Origin: an uncultured Oscillospiraceae bacterium
Lineage (GTDB): Bacteria > Bacillota > Clostridia > Oscillospirales > Oscillospiraceae
DNA length: 34,894 nt
Direction of reading: 5' to 3'
Assembly (NCBI GenBank): GCA_934615645.1
Contig: CAKTTR010000014.1
Location: forward strand, 1 to 34,894
Shown here: in pieces, positions 16,197 to 23,334 of the stretch
Layout of the letters: every line of letters begins with the position of its first letter
Numbering within the stretch: position 1 is the stretch's first letter
The notes under the pieces: model-generated
Seen by the model: the letters and a program-made list of their open reading frames with translations, nothing else
The model's database searches: none
Told to the model about the DNA's origin: nothing
Program-made: the position numbers and the translations under genes

Positions 16197-16240
16197 AAAA
16201 GACACAGGAAAAGCGATGCATCGCTTTTCCTGTGTCTTTT
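16197..16240. terminator. Bidirectional terminator, perfect 44-bp palindrome
   Basis: The stem AAAAGACACAGGAAAAGCGA is mirrored exactly on the right side around a TGCA centre and ends in TTTT. It lies between the Mo-subunit stop (16184) and the convergent regulator gene, whose stop codon begins in its right edge. Confidence 0.9.
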
Positions 16241-17036
16241 ATCTGCCCCACCAGCCGGATGGGGCTTGCAGTTCTTTTGTAATTTCCGCCGCGGCCTGTA
16301 CTACAATCTCCTGCAGCTTTTGAAAATTATCCCCGGTGGCAGAGCCCTTAGCGATCGTCACGGCGCTGATGGCATAGTCGCACGCCCCGTTTTCTTCAAA
16401 AATCGGCGCTGCAACGGACTTAATGCCCGTCCGCAACTCACTGTACTCGACCGCAAATCCTTGCACCCGCACCATCTGCAGTTCCTTTTTCAGCTGGGCC
16501 GCATCGCGGATCGTATATGGCGTATAGGTACGGAATGTGGTTCTCTTTAAGTAGGCTTCCAGCTCCGCCTCCGCCATCTGGGCCAGCAGCACCTTTCCCT
16601 GGCTGCAGCCGTACATCGGCATCCGCGCGCCCAGGGGGGAGCTGACTTTAAAATTGTCGTAATTCTCTGAATTTTCTACCAGCAGGATCTCATCCATGCA
16701 CCGCATTCCCAAATACAGCGCCTCGCCGGTGCGCTCTGTGATCTTCCGCATTGCCTGGGCCGCCAGCGGCCGGACGCGCCACCGCTCCTGGGCAACGCAG
16801 CCCAATTCAAATGTATGAAATCCCAGCCGGTACTTTCCGCTGAGCGCGTCCTGCTCAATCGTCCCGTTTGTCAGCATCGAGCAGAGCAACGCATGGATCG
16901 TGCTCTTGGCCCAACCCGTCTGCGCTGCAAGCTCTGCCAAGGAGTACTCCCTTCGGCCTACCCAAAAGCAGTCTAAAAGCGCCATTGCTTTTTCCACGGA
17001 TTGGACCTTTTTCCCCTTGCTTTCCAATACGTTCAT
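16239..17036 (-). CDS. IclR-family transcriptional regulator
   Basis: About 265 residues. The N-terminal winged helix-turn-helix (YSLAELAAQTGWAKSTIHALL, about residues 31-51) is followed by the IclR effector-binding domain (residues about 90-260; MRCMDEILLVE, YGCSQGKVLLAQM, CDYAISAVTI). IclR proteins usually control catabolic genes in response to a small aromatic or other carbon compound. Its position, convergent with the permease-hydroxylase block, makes it the likely regulator of that block. The start is uncertain: the ATG at 17036 has GGGGGAG directly abutting it, while a TTG at 17045 has AAAGG about 10 nt upstream. Confidence 0.9.
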   Translation of the reverse strand: MNVLESKGKKVQSVEKAMALLDCFWVGRREYSLAELAAQTGWAKSTIHALLCSMLTNGTIEQDALSGKYRLGFHTFELGCVAQERWRVRPLAAQAMRKITERTGEALYLGMRCMDEILLVENSENYDNFKVSSPLGARMPMYGCSQGKVLLAQMAEAELEAYLKRTTFRTYTPYTIRDAAQLKKELQMVRVQGFAVEYSELRTGIKSVAAPIFEENGACDYAISAVTIAKGSATGDNFQKLQEIVVQAAAEITKELQAPSGWWGR

Positions 17037-17107
17037 CTCCCCCAAAAGAAAAAAACCTTTGCTTTTTTCTCAGATCATTTAGAAATAATAAACAAAAATA
17101 TGTATGA

Positions 17108-17144
17108 CTAATATTAGAATACCAGAGAAAAGTACCGATGTCAA
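17108..17144 (-). promoter_or_regulatory. Promoter of the IclR-type gene with palindrome
   Basis: On the minus strand the -35 TTGACA (17144-17139) and -10 TATTCT (17121-17116) are 17 bp apart. The palindrome CTAATATTAG (17108-17117) overlaps the -10 and could be an autoregulatory operator. Confidence 0.7.
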
Positions 17145-17165
17145 ATAAAATTGTACAGATTGAAA

Positions 17166-17945
17166 TTAGACACGCTCCGCGTCGATGCCAAACAGACGCA
17201 GACCGTTTTCCAGTGTGATTTTTGCGATCTCCTCCGCCGTTTTGCCGCGGATCTCGGCGACGCGCTCTGCCATGCGGTAGAGATAGCGGCTGTCATTTCG
17301 CTTGCCGCGGAAGGGCTCCGGCGCCATATAGGGGCAGTCTGTCTCCAAAAGAAGCCGGGACAGGGGCATGTCCTCCACGACCTCCACGGCTTTTCTGGCA
17401 TTTTTAAACGTGATCACACCGGTAAAACCGATGTACCAACCCCGCGTCACCAGCTGCCGTGCCATTTCTGCGCTGCCGGAAAAGCAATGGAAGACGCCGG
17501 TCACATCGGGAAAATCCTGCAAAATCTCCAACGCATCGCCATGGGCCTCCCGCTCATGGACGATCACCGGCAGCTTTAATTCCCGCGCCAGCTCCAGTTG
17601 CCGGATAAAGCAGCGCTTTTGCTGCGCCCGGGGGACATCTTCATAGTGGTAGTCCAGGCCAATTTCTCCGATGGCCCGGACCTTTTGATGCTGCGTGGCA
17701 AGCTCCCGATACAGGGCAATCAGGTTCTCCCCCATCGCCGCCGCATCATCCGGATGGGAGCCAACGGCGGCGTAGATAAACGGGTATTGCTCCGCCAACC
17801 GGACAGACGCCAGGGACGACGCCGCGTCGCAGCCGACGTTCATCAAATAGCGGATCTGGTGCTTGGGCATGTCTGCCAAGATCTCCGCCCGGTCCTGGTC
17901 AAACCGGTCCGCGTCCATATGTGCATGGGTATCAAATAGCTGCAT
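17166..17945 (-). CDS. tatD: TatD-family metal-dependent deoxyribonuclease
   Basis: A 259-residue TIM-barrel hydrolase of the TatD/YcfH family. Metal ligands and family motifs are DTHAHMD (residues 5-11), GEIGLDYHY, the VIVHERE stretch, FHCFSG and LLETDCPYMAPEP. The family has 3'-5' exonuclease activity and is linked to DNA repair or quality control. The ATG at 17945 is preceded by AAAGGAT. The gene follows rlmH by 16 bp on the minus strand, so the two are probably one transcript. The substrate in this organism is not clear. Confidence 0.93.
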   Translation of the reverse strand: MQLFDTHAHMDADRFDQDRAEILADMPKHQIRYLMNVGCDAASSLASVRLAEQYPFIYAAVGSHPDDAAAMGENLIALYRELATQHQKVRAIGEIGLDYHYEDVPRAQQKRCFIRQLELARELKLPVIVHEREAHGDALEILQDFPDVTGVFHCFSGSAEMARQLVTRGWYIGFTGVITFKNARKAVEVVEDMPLSRLLLETDCPYMAPEPFRGKRNDSRYLYRMAERVAEIRGKTAEEIAKITLENGLRLFGIDAERV

Positions 17946-17961
17946 TTTCCCGTATCCTTTC

Positions 17962-18444
17962 TTATTTGTGGTATTTTGCGCCTGCCTGGATGGATTCCGC
18001 CCGGTACAGCTGCTCCAGTACCATGATCCGCGCCAAGTGATGCGGGAATGTCATTTTGCTCATGGAAAGCTGAAAATCTGCCTCCCGCTTGATACTCTCA
18101 TCCAGGCCAAAGCTGGAACCGATCAAAAAGCAAGCCGACGAGATACCGCGCAGCTTGATCTGCCGGAGTTTTTCCGCCAGCGCCGGGGAAGATAGCTGCG
18201 TTCCCTCCGGCGTCAGGACGCATTTCCAGCAATCCTTTGGCATTTTTCCCCGCAGCAGCGCCGCCTCCCGGGCGAGCCCTGCCTGAATCTCCGCGTCCGA
18301 CGGGTTTTGCGGCAGCCGGTATTCCGGCAGCTCCAGCAGCTGGAATTTGCAATAGGCGCCCAGGCGCATTGCATACTCCTTTGCCGCTTCCAGATAGAAT
18401 TTTTCCTTGAGCTTGCCCATGGCAAGCACGGTAATGGAAAACAT
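17962..18444 (-). CDS. rlmH: 23S rRNA (pseudouridine-1915-N3)-methyltransferase RlmH
   Basis: A 160-residue SPOUT-fold methyltransferase. It has the family's glycine-rich SAM loop (FLIGSSFGLDESI), the LSMSKMTFPHHLARIMVLEQLYRA block and the invariant C-terminal YHK. It methylates pseudouridine 1915 in helix 69 of 23S rRNA on the assembled 70S ribosome. GAGGAGA lies about 8 nt upstream of the ATG. It follows the sufB terminator with no clear promoter of its own, so some read-through may feed it. Confidence 0.96.
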   Translation of the reverse strand: MFSITVLAMGKLKEKFYLEAAKEYAMRLGAYCKFQLLELPEYRLPQNPSDAEIQAGLAREAALLRGKMPKDCWKCVLTPEGTQLSSPALAEKLRQIKLRGISSACFLIGSSFGLDESIKREADFQLSMSKMTFPHHLARIMVLEQLYRAESIQAGAKYHK

Positions 18445-18472
18445 GCTTTTCTCTCCTCTTATAAACCGAAAC

Positions 18473-18503
18473 CAATAGCCGGGGCGGCTGCACCCGGCTA
18501 TTG
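18473..18503 (-). terminator. Terminator after sufCB
   Basis: CAATAGCCGGG and CCCGGCTATTG pair across a 9-nt loop between sufB (ends 18520) and rlmH (starts 18444). The following tract on the minus strand is GGTTTCGGTTTAT, which is only moderately T-rich, so termination may be partial. Confidence 0.65.
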
Positions 18504-18519
18504 CGCGTATTTTTCTAGT

Positions 18520-19443
18520 TTATTTCAGGAAGCCCTCCAGGATCTTCTGCTCGGCTTCCTCGTGGGTCAGGCCCAAGGTCATCAGCTTCAGGATCTGCTC
18601 TCCTGCGATCTTGCCGATGGCCGCCTCATGGATCAGGCTGGCATCGACATGGTTACAGGTGATCTCCGGAATTGCCCGCACCTTTGCGTGGTCCATAATG
18701 ATGGCGTCGCACTGGACATGCCCAAAGCAGGCACAATTGCCCTCGACTCGGGGATAGAACACCTGGTGGGAAGCATCCTGCGCAACGCTGCGGGAGGTCA
18801 CCTGCGTCTTGGAATCCTCCGCGTTTAGGAACACATCCATCTCGGAAATAGCATGCTGGTTTTCATGCGTCAGCAGCTTTTCATGAATGATCAGCTCCGC
18901 CCCTTTGCCGTTGAGCTCGCCCTTGGTATAGCGCTTGGTATCGTCTACGCCGCGGATCTGGCTTGTCTCCAGAGTCACGCTGGCGCCTTCTTCCAGATAC
19001 AGGATCGTCTGCGGATTTAAAATTCTCTTTCCCGTCCCGCTGCCTTCGCCGTAGTGCTTTTCGATATACGTGACCTTGGCATTTTTGCCGACATAAAACG
19101 TATGAATGCCGTCATGCTGACTGTCGCAGTCGCCGCAGTTATGGATGCCGCAGCCAGCGACGATCGTCACCTCTGCGCCTTCGCCCACATGGAAGTCATT
19201 ATAAACCATATCGTGGAACCCGCTCTTTGTCAGGACGACCGGGATATGCACGGATTCGTCCTTTGTATAGGGGTCGATGAGAATATCAATGCCGTCCTTA
19301 TCCGTCTTGCTCTCGATGCGAATATGCTCGGAATTATGCCGGTATGCTTTTTGCCCATCGCTGCGGATATTGACCGCGCCGGTGGGAATGGCCGCCATAT
19401 CTGCAACGGTCTGCAGAATTTTCTTTTGAATTTCGTTCAGCAT
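18520..19443 (-). CDS. sufB: SufB/SufD-family scaffold protein of a minimal SUF system
   Basis: A 307-residue beta-helix protein of the SufBD family, shorter than the classical SufB (about 470-495). The core has Cys98, Cys103 and Cys106 (CGIHNCGDC). The C-terminal active region resembles SufB and not SufD: VQCDAI gives Cys245 at the SufB cysteine position and IHEAA gives His272-Glu273. With SufC it should assemble iron-sulfur clusters. No SufD, SufS or SufU is adjacent, which matches the two-gene minimal SUF-like (SmsC-SmsB) systems of anaerobes. The gene overlaps sufC by 7 bp. Confidence 0.9.
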   Translation of the reverse strand: MLNEIQKKILQTVADMAAIPTGAVNIRSDGQKAYRHNSEHIRIESKTDKDGIDILIDPYTKDESVHIPVVLTKSGFHDMVYNDFHVGEGAEVTIVAGCGIHNCGDCDSQHDGIHTFYVGKNAKVTYIEKHYGEGSGTGKRILNPQTILYLEEGASVTLETSQIRGVDDTKRYTKGELNGKGAELIIHEKLLTHENQHAISEMDVFLNAEDSKTQVTSRSVAQDASHQVFYPRVEGNCACFGHVQCDAIIMDHAKVRAIPEITCNHVDASLIHEAAIGKIAGEQILKLMTLGLTHEEAEQKILEGFLK

Positions 19444-20171
19444 GTGCCCTTCACCTCCAAAAGGTCGCAGGAAGAGACGGTATCGGCGAGAATTTTCGGA
19501 TAGATCCGCTCGACCGGGCCGCGGTCCTTGACCGTTCCATCTGCCACCAGGACGATCTCATCGGCCAGACGGATGATCCGCTCCTGGTGAGAAATGATGA
19601 TGATCGTCGCTTCCTTTTTATCATGAATCTCCTGGAAGGTGTCCGTCAAGCGGGCAAAGGACCACAGGTCGATGCCTGCCTCCGGCTCGTCAAAGATCAT
19701 CAACTCCGCCCGCCGGGCCAAAATCGTCGCAATCTCAATACGCTTGACCTCGCCACCGGAGAGGCTGGTATTGACATCCCGGTCAATATAATCCCGGGCG
19801 CAAAGGCCGACTCTGGTCAAATACCCGCACGCCTCCGTGTGAGACAGGTCCTTGCCTGCGGCAATGCTCAGAAGATCCCGCACCTTCATGCCCTTAAACC
19901 GGGGCGGCTGCTGAAAGCCGTACGAAATGCCGCATCTTGCCCGCTCGTCGACGCGCAGATTCGTGATATCTTTCCCGTTCCAGAGAATTTGCCCCTCCGT
20001 CGGCGTGACGATGCCCATAATGGCCTTGGCCAAGGTCGTTTTGCCGCCGCCGTTCGGCCCCGTGATCACCAGGAAGGATTTGTCCGGCACGGTCAAATGG
20101 ATGCTCTTTAAAATTTCCGTCTTTCCGCTTTCCGCTTCCACACGAAAAGAAAGGTTCTTCAACTCCAGCAT
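19437..20171 (-). CDS. sufC: SufC ATPase of a minimal SUF system
   Basis: A 244-residue ABC-type ATPase. Walker A is GPNGGGKTT (residues 38-46), the Q-loop lies in YGFQQPPRF, the signature is LSGGE (137-141), and Walker B is LMIFDEPEAGID (157-168), followed by the switch His in IIISHQE. The RFKGM and DEPEAGID features are typical of SufC. It powers cluster assembly on the SufB partner. The ATG at 20171 is chosen for the GAGG 8 nt upstream and the typical MLELKNLS start; an upstream frame extends to 20231 without support. It diverges from dnaA. Confidence 0.95.
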   Translation of the reverse strand: MLELKNLSFRVEAESGKTEILKSIHLTVPDKSFLVITGPNGGGKTTLAKAIMGIVTPTEGQILWNGKDITNLRVDERARCGISYGFQQPPRFKGMKVRDLLSIAAGKDLSHTEACGYLTRVGLCARDYIDRDVNTSLSGGEVKRIEIATILARRAELMIFDEPEAGIDLWSFARLTDTFQEIHDKKEATIIIISHQERIIRLADEIVLVADGTVKDRGPVERIYPKILADTVSSCDLLEVKGTC

Positions 20172-20202
20172 AAGTAAAACCTCGATTTCATTTTCTTTTT
20201 GG

Positions 20203-20231
20203 AATATACCATATTCTGCCTGAAAATGCAA
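20203..20231 (-). promoter_or_regulatory. Promoter of sufCB
   Basis: -35 TTGCAT (20231-20226), 17-bp spacer, -10 TATATT (20208-20203) on the minus strand, about 30 nt upstream of the sufC start. Confidence 0.7.
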
Positions 20232-20285
20232 TCAATCAAACCCACTTGTCCTCTTTTTTAGGCGGTTAATTTTTCCGGAACCTGG

Positions 20286-20368
20286 TATAATTCCTATATA
20301 ATAATGTGTACTGGAAAAACTCCTTGTCTTTTTCCCAAAACTATGTTAAAATTTTAGCAGATTATAAT
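20286..20368 (+). promoter_or_regulatory. dnaA promoter region
   Basis: Three TATAAT hexamers lie upstream of dnaA: 20286-20291, 20297-20302 and 20363-20368. None has a clear -35 at the right distance, so the active start cannot be chosen. No good DnaA box was found in the sufC-dnaA gap, in contrast to the bipartite origin of Bacillus subtilis. Confidence 0.45.
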
Positions 20369-20416
20369 ATGGGTGGAGTGTGCCCATTTTTCTGTAGAAA
20401 GAGAAAGGAGATCCGC

Positions 20417-21730
20417 ATGTATTCTTCTGATTACATCTGGGGGAAAATACTGGGTCATATGGAAGACCGCCTTTCCGCGCCGGTCGTCTCCACATGGTTT
20501 GATGATGCAAAAGTCATCGAGCTGACAGAAGACCGCCTGATTCTCTACTCTCCCTCCGAATTTCGCCGGGATACGATCCAGCGCCGCTGCGAGGGCTATA
20601 TTCGCGATGCGATGAAGGATTTGTTTGACAAGGATATCACCGTGGAGGTCTTCGGGGATGAAGAATTAAACGCCTTCAGAAACAAAAATAGAAAGCCGGA
20701 ATTTATCGAATTTAATCCGCAGTTCACCTTCGACAATTTCGTCGTTGGCTCTTCAAACCAATTTGCCCACGGCGCTGCCATCGCCGTCGCCAATAATCCG
20801 GCGGACAGCTACAACCCCCTGTTTATTTACGGCCCCTCCGGCCTTGGCAAGACGCATCTGCTCTATGCCATCGCGGGGCACATCCATAACAAGCATCCCG
20901 AATTCAATATCGTCTATATCAAAGGCGATCAATTCACCAACGAGATGATCAAAGCGCTGCAGGGCGGCAAAAACTTCGAATTTCGCAATAAATACCGCAA
21001 TGCAGACCTTTTCCTGGTGGACGATATCCAATTTATTGCCGGCAAAGAGTCCACGCAGGAGGAATTTTTCCATACCTTTAATAACCTCTATGAAAATCAC
21101 AAGCAGATCGTCCTGACCTCGGACCGCAGCCCTTCTGACATGCAAAAGCTGGAAGAGCGCCTGAAAACAAGATTCGAATGGGGTCTGCTTGCCGATATCC
21201 AGCCGCCGGACTATGAAACCCGTATGGCCATTATCAAAAACAAAGCCATTCACCTGGGGCTGGACCTGCCGGACGATGTCTGCGATTTTATCGCGGAGAA
21301 TGTTACCTCCAATGTCCGGCAAATTGAAGGTACCGTCAAAAAAATCCACGCGTATCACAACCTAAACGGCATGACGCTGGACATTCCCAATGTAAAGCGC
21401 GCCATTACTGATATCATCAATACGACCTCGATCCTTCCGACTCCGGCGCTGATTATTTCCGAGGTCTCCCGGTTTTATGGCATTGAGGAGACGGTCCTGC
21501 GGGGTACGCTGAAGAACAAGAGCACAGCAGAGGCGCGGCAGGTCGCGATGTACCTGGTCCGGAAGATGTTGAATCTCTCCTATCCGGATATTGGCCGGGA
21601 ATTTGGGCGGGATCATACCACGGCGCTGCACAGTGTCAATAAAATTGAATCACTGCTGCAGAAGGACGACCACCCGCTGCATAAGACGATCCAGGATATT
21701 TCCGCCAATATCACAAACAAGCTGCAATAA
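20417..21730 (+). CDS. dnaA: Replication initiator DnaA
   Basis: A 437-residue DnaA. Domain I is at residues 1-85, and domain II is very short. The AAA+ domain III starts near 103 (FTFDNFVVGSSN) with Walker A GPSGLGKTH (139-147) and Walker B FLVDDIQFI. The domain IV DNA-binding helix-turn-helix carries the signature GRDHTTALHSV near the C-terminus. It binds DnaA boxes and opens the origin in the gap just downstream. AAAGGAG lies about 7 nt before the ATG at 20417; an earlier in-frame ATG at 20306 has no site and would add a nonhomologous tail. Confidence 0.97.
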   Translation: MYSSDYIWGKILGHMEDRLSAPVVSTWFDDAKVIELTEDRLILYSPSEFRRDTIQRRCEGYIRDAMKDLFDKDITVEVFGDEELNAFRNKNRKPEFIEFNPQFTFDNFVVGSSNQFAHGAAIAVANNPADSYNPLFIYGPSGLGKTHLLYAIAGHIHNKHPEFNIVYIKGDQFTNEMIKALQGGKNFEFRNKYRNADLFLVDDIQFIAGKESTQEEFFHTFNNLYENHKQIVLTSDRSPSDMQKLEERLKTRFEWGLLADIQPPDYETRMAIIKNKAIHLGLDLPDDVCDFIAENVTSNVRQIEGTVKKIHAYHNLNGMTLDIPNVKRAITDIINTTSILPTPALIISEVSRFYGIEETVLRGTLKNKSTAEARQVAMYLVRKMLNLSYPDIGREFGRDHTTALHSVNKIESLLQKDDHPLHKTIQDISANITNKLQ

Positions 21731-21974
21731 TTTTTTTACGCTATAATTTATCCACAATCTCCTGTGGAAAGTGGAGAACAATCTGGGGATAACTTTTTAC
21801 AAAAAGTTTCTCCACAGTTTCTTCAATTTCCAGCTGCCTTTTTTCACACGCTGCTGTGGAGAGAATTTTGGCAGAAGCATGGGAAAAATTCCACTTTTCC
21901 ACAATTTCCCCAGTACTACTAGTACTACTAAAATTATATTATCTATTTATTTATCTATAAAAGGAGTGAAGACG
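21731..21974. other. Probable replication origin oriC (dnaA-dnaN intergenic region)
   Basis: DnaA-box-like 9-mers: TTATCCACA (21748-21756, perfect), CTTTCCACA (minus, 21771-21763), TTATCCCCA (minus, 21792-21784), TTCTCCACA (21808-21816), TTTTTCACA (21840-21848), CTCTCCACA (minus, 21863-21855) and TTTTCCACA (21895-21903). A triplet tract of the DnaA-trio kind (21913-21930) and an AT-rich stretch (21931-21960) follow the last box. This order, boxes then trios then AT-rich DNA, is that of an unwinding region. No gene fits in this gap. Confidence 0.9.
21913..21930 (+). repeat. DnaA-trio-like tract, GTACTACTA repeated twice
   Basis: The 9-mer GTACTACTA occurs twice in tandem. The complementary strand gives GAT/CAT triplets read 3' to 5', as in the DnaA-trio motif used by DnaA to open single strands in Bacillus subtilis. 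It begins 10 bp after the DnaA box at 21895-21903. Confidence 0.75.
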
Positions 21975-23087
21975 ATGAAATTCTCCTGTGAAAAAGCGCT
22001 GCTGACAGGCGCGCTGGCTGTCGCCGGGCGCACGGTCGCAATGAAAAGCGCGATCTCCGCATTGGAAGGGATCTATATTTCCGCCGACCAGGAGCTGACA
22101 CTGACGGGCTACAATCTGGAAACGGGGATCACGGTAAAAATTCCGGCCCAGATCCAGCAGACCGGCAACTGCGTTTTCCCGGCCCGCTTATTTGCGGAGA
22201 TTATCCGCAAGCTGCCGGATGACCTTGTCAATATCAGTGTAGACGAGACGCTGCACGTCTCAATCCAGTGCGGCATTTCCTCTTTCCAAATCGCTGCCGA
22301 GAGCGGCGAGGATTATCCGGAGCTGCCGGAGGTCGAATCCTCCAGCTCCATCACGATGCCGCAGAGTGCGCTGCGCAAACTCATTTCCGGGACGATTTTC
22401 TCCGTCTCTGAGAATATGGCCCGCCCGATCCATACCGGCTGCCTCATCGAAGCAGAGGGCAATACCGTCACAATGGTCGCGGTAGACGGCTTCCGCCTGG
22501 CAAAGCGGACATATCACAGTGAGACTGCTGCGGCGCAGAGTCTGAAATTCGTTGTTCCGGCCGCCGCTTTGCGGGAGGTCGAAAAGATCCTGGCAGATAC
22601 GGACGAGCCTGTCCGCATTTATATGGGCAGCAAGCATATTCTCTTTGCCATCGGGGATGCGACGCTGATCAGCCGCATTCTGGAAGGTGAATTTTTGGAC
22701 TGGCGCCGGGTTGTGCCGAAGAATAACAGCATTCTCCTGACGGCAAACGTCCCCGCTTTGACAGCGAGCATCGAGCGTGTCAGCCTGATCGTCTCGGAAA
22801 AAATCAAGAGTCCGGTCCATTGCAAATTCTCAGAAAATATGGCAGACTTCAAAACGGCAACGACCATCGGCTCTGCCCACGATCTTTGCCCCATTGCAGG
22901 TGATGGCAAGGAGCTGGAGATCGGCTTTAATTGCAGATATCTGCTGGATGCCCTCAAGGCCATTGGCTGCGAAGAGGTTACCTTGGAACTTTCCAATGGG
23001 CTGAGCCCCATTGTCATGACGCCGGTAGATGATACGGCAGATTTTGCCTATATGGTCCTGCCGGTCCGGCTGAAAGCAGGCGAATAA
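21975..23087 (+). CDS. dnaN: DNA polymerase III beta subunit (sliding clamp)
   Basis: A 370-residue sliding clamp with the three-domain repeat expected of DnaN. It has the typical MKFSCEK start and a C-terminal YMVLPVRL that resembles the usual MPMR/LPVRL ending. It encircles DNA and tethers polymerase and repair enzymes. AAGGAG lies 8-9 nt upstream of the ATG at 21975; a longer frame reaches back through the origin and is rejected. Two bases separate its stop from the S4-domain gene start. Confidence 0.97.
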   Translation: MKFSCEKALLTGALAVAGRTVAMKSAISALEGIYISADQELTLTGYNLETGITVKIPAQIQQTGNCVFPARLFAEIIRKLPDDLVNISVDETLHVSIQCGISSFQIAAESGEDYPELPEVESSSSITMPQSALRKLISGTIFSVSENMARPIHTGCLIEAEGNTVTMVAVDGFRLAKRTYHSETAAAQSLKFVVPAAALREVEKILADTDEPVRIYMGSKHILFAIGDATLISRILEGEFLDWRRVVPKNNSILLTANVPALTASIERVSLIVSEKIKSPVHCKFSENMADFKTATTIGSAHDLCPIAGDGKELEIGFNCRYLLDALKAIGCEEVTLELSNGLSPIVMTPVDDTADFAYMVLPVRLKAGE

Positions 23088-23088
23088 G

Positions 23089-23334
23089 ATGAAAGTACTG
23101 GTCAGAAAAAGAAACCCCGGTGCGGAGCATATTCCCATTACCACGCCATTTATCAAGCTGGAAAGCTTTTTAAAGCTGGCCAATGTCGTTGAGTCCGGCG
23201 GAATGGCAAAGTCGTTTATCCAAAACGGCGAGGTGCTCGTCAACGGGTCGCCTTGCCTGATGCGGGGGAAAAAGCTCTACCCCGGAGATACCGTCACCTT
23301 TGACGGAAATCTCTATACGGTGGCGTCGTCGTGA
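23089..23334 (+). CDS. rlbA: S4-domain RNA-binding protein YaaA/RlbA
   Basis: An 81-residue S4-like RNA-binding protein. The core KLESFLKLANVVESGGMAKSFIQNGEVLVNG is the same block as Bacillus YaaA, and the gene keeps the conserved dnaN-yaaA-recF position. The N-terminus is about 10 residues longer than in Bacillus. The Shine-Dalgarno is weak, so translation is probably coupled to dnaN. A ribosome-assembly role is suggested for the family. Its TGA overlaps the GTG start of recF by 4 bp. Confidence 0.9.
   Translation: MKVLVRKRNPGAEHIPITTPFIKLESFLKLANVVESGGMAKSFIQNGEVLVNGSPCLMRGKKLYPGDTVTFDGNLYTVASS

Noticed and set aside
20172..20416. Second origin half upstream of dnaA
   Set aside because: No good TTATNCACA match was found in this gap on either strand, so a bipartite origin is not supported.
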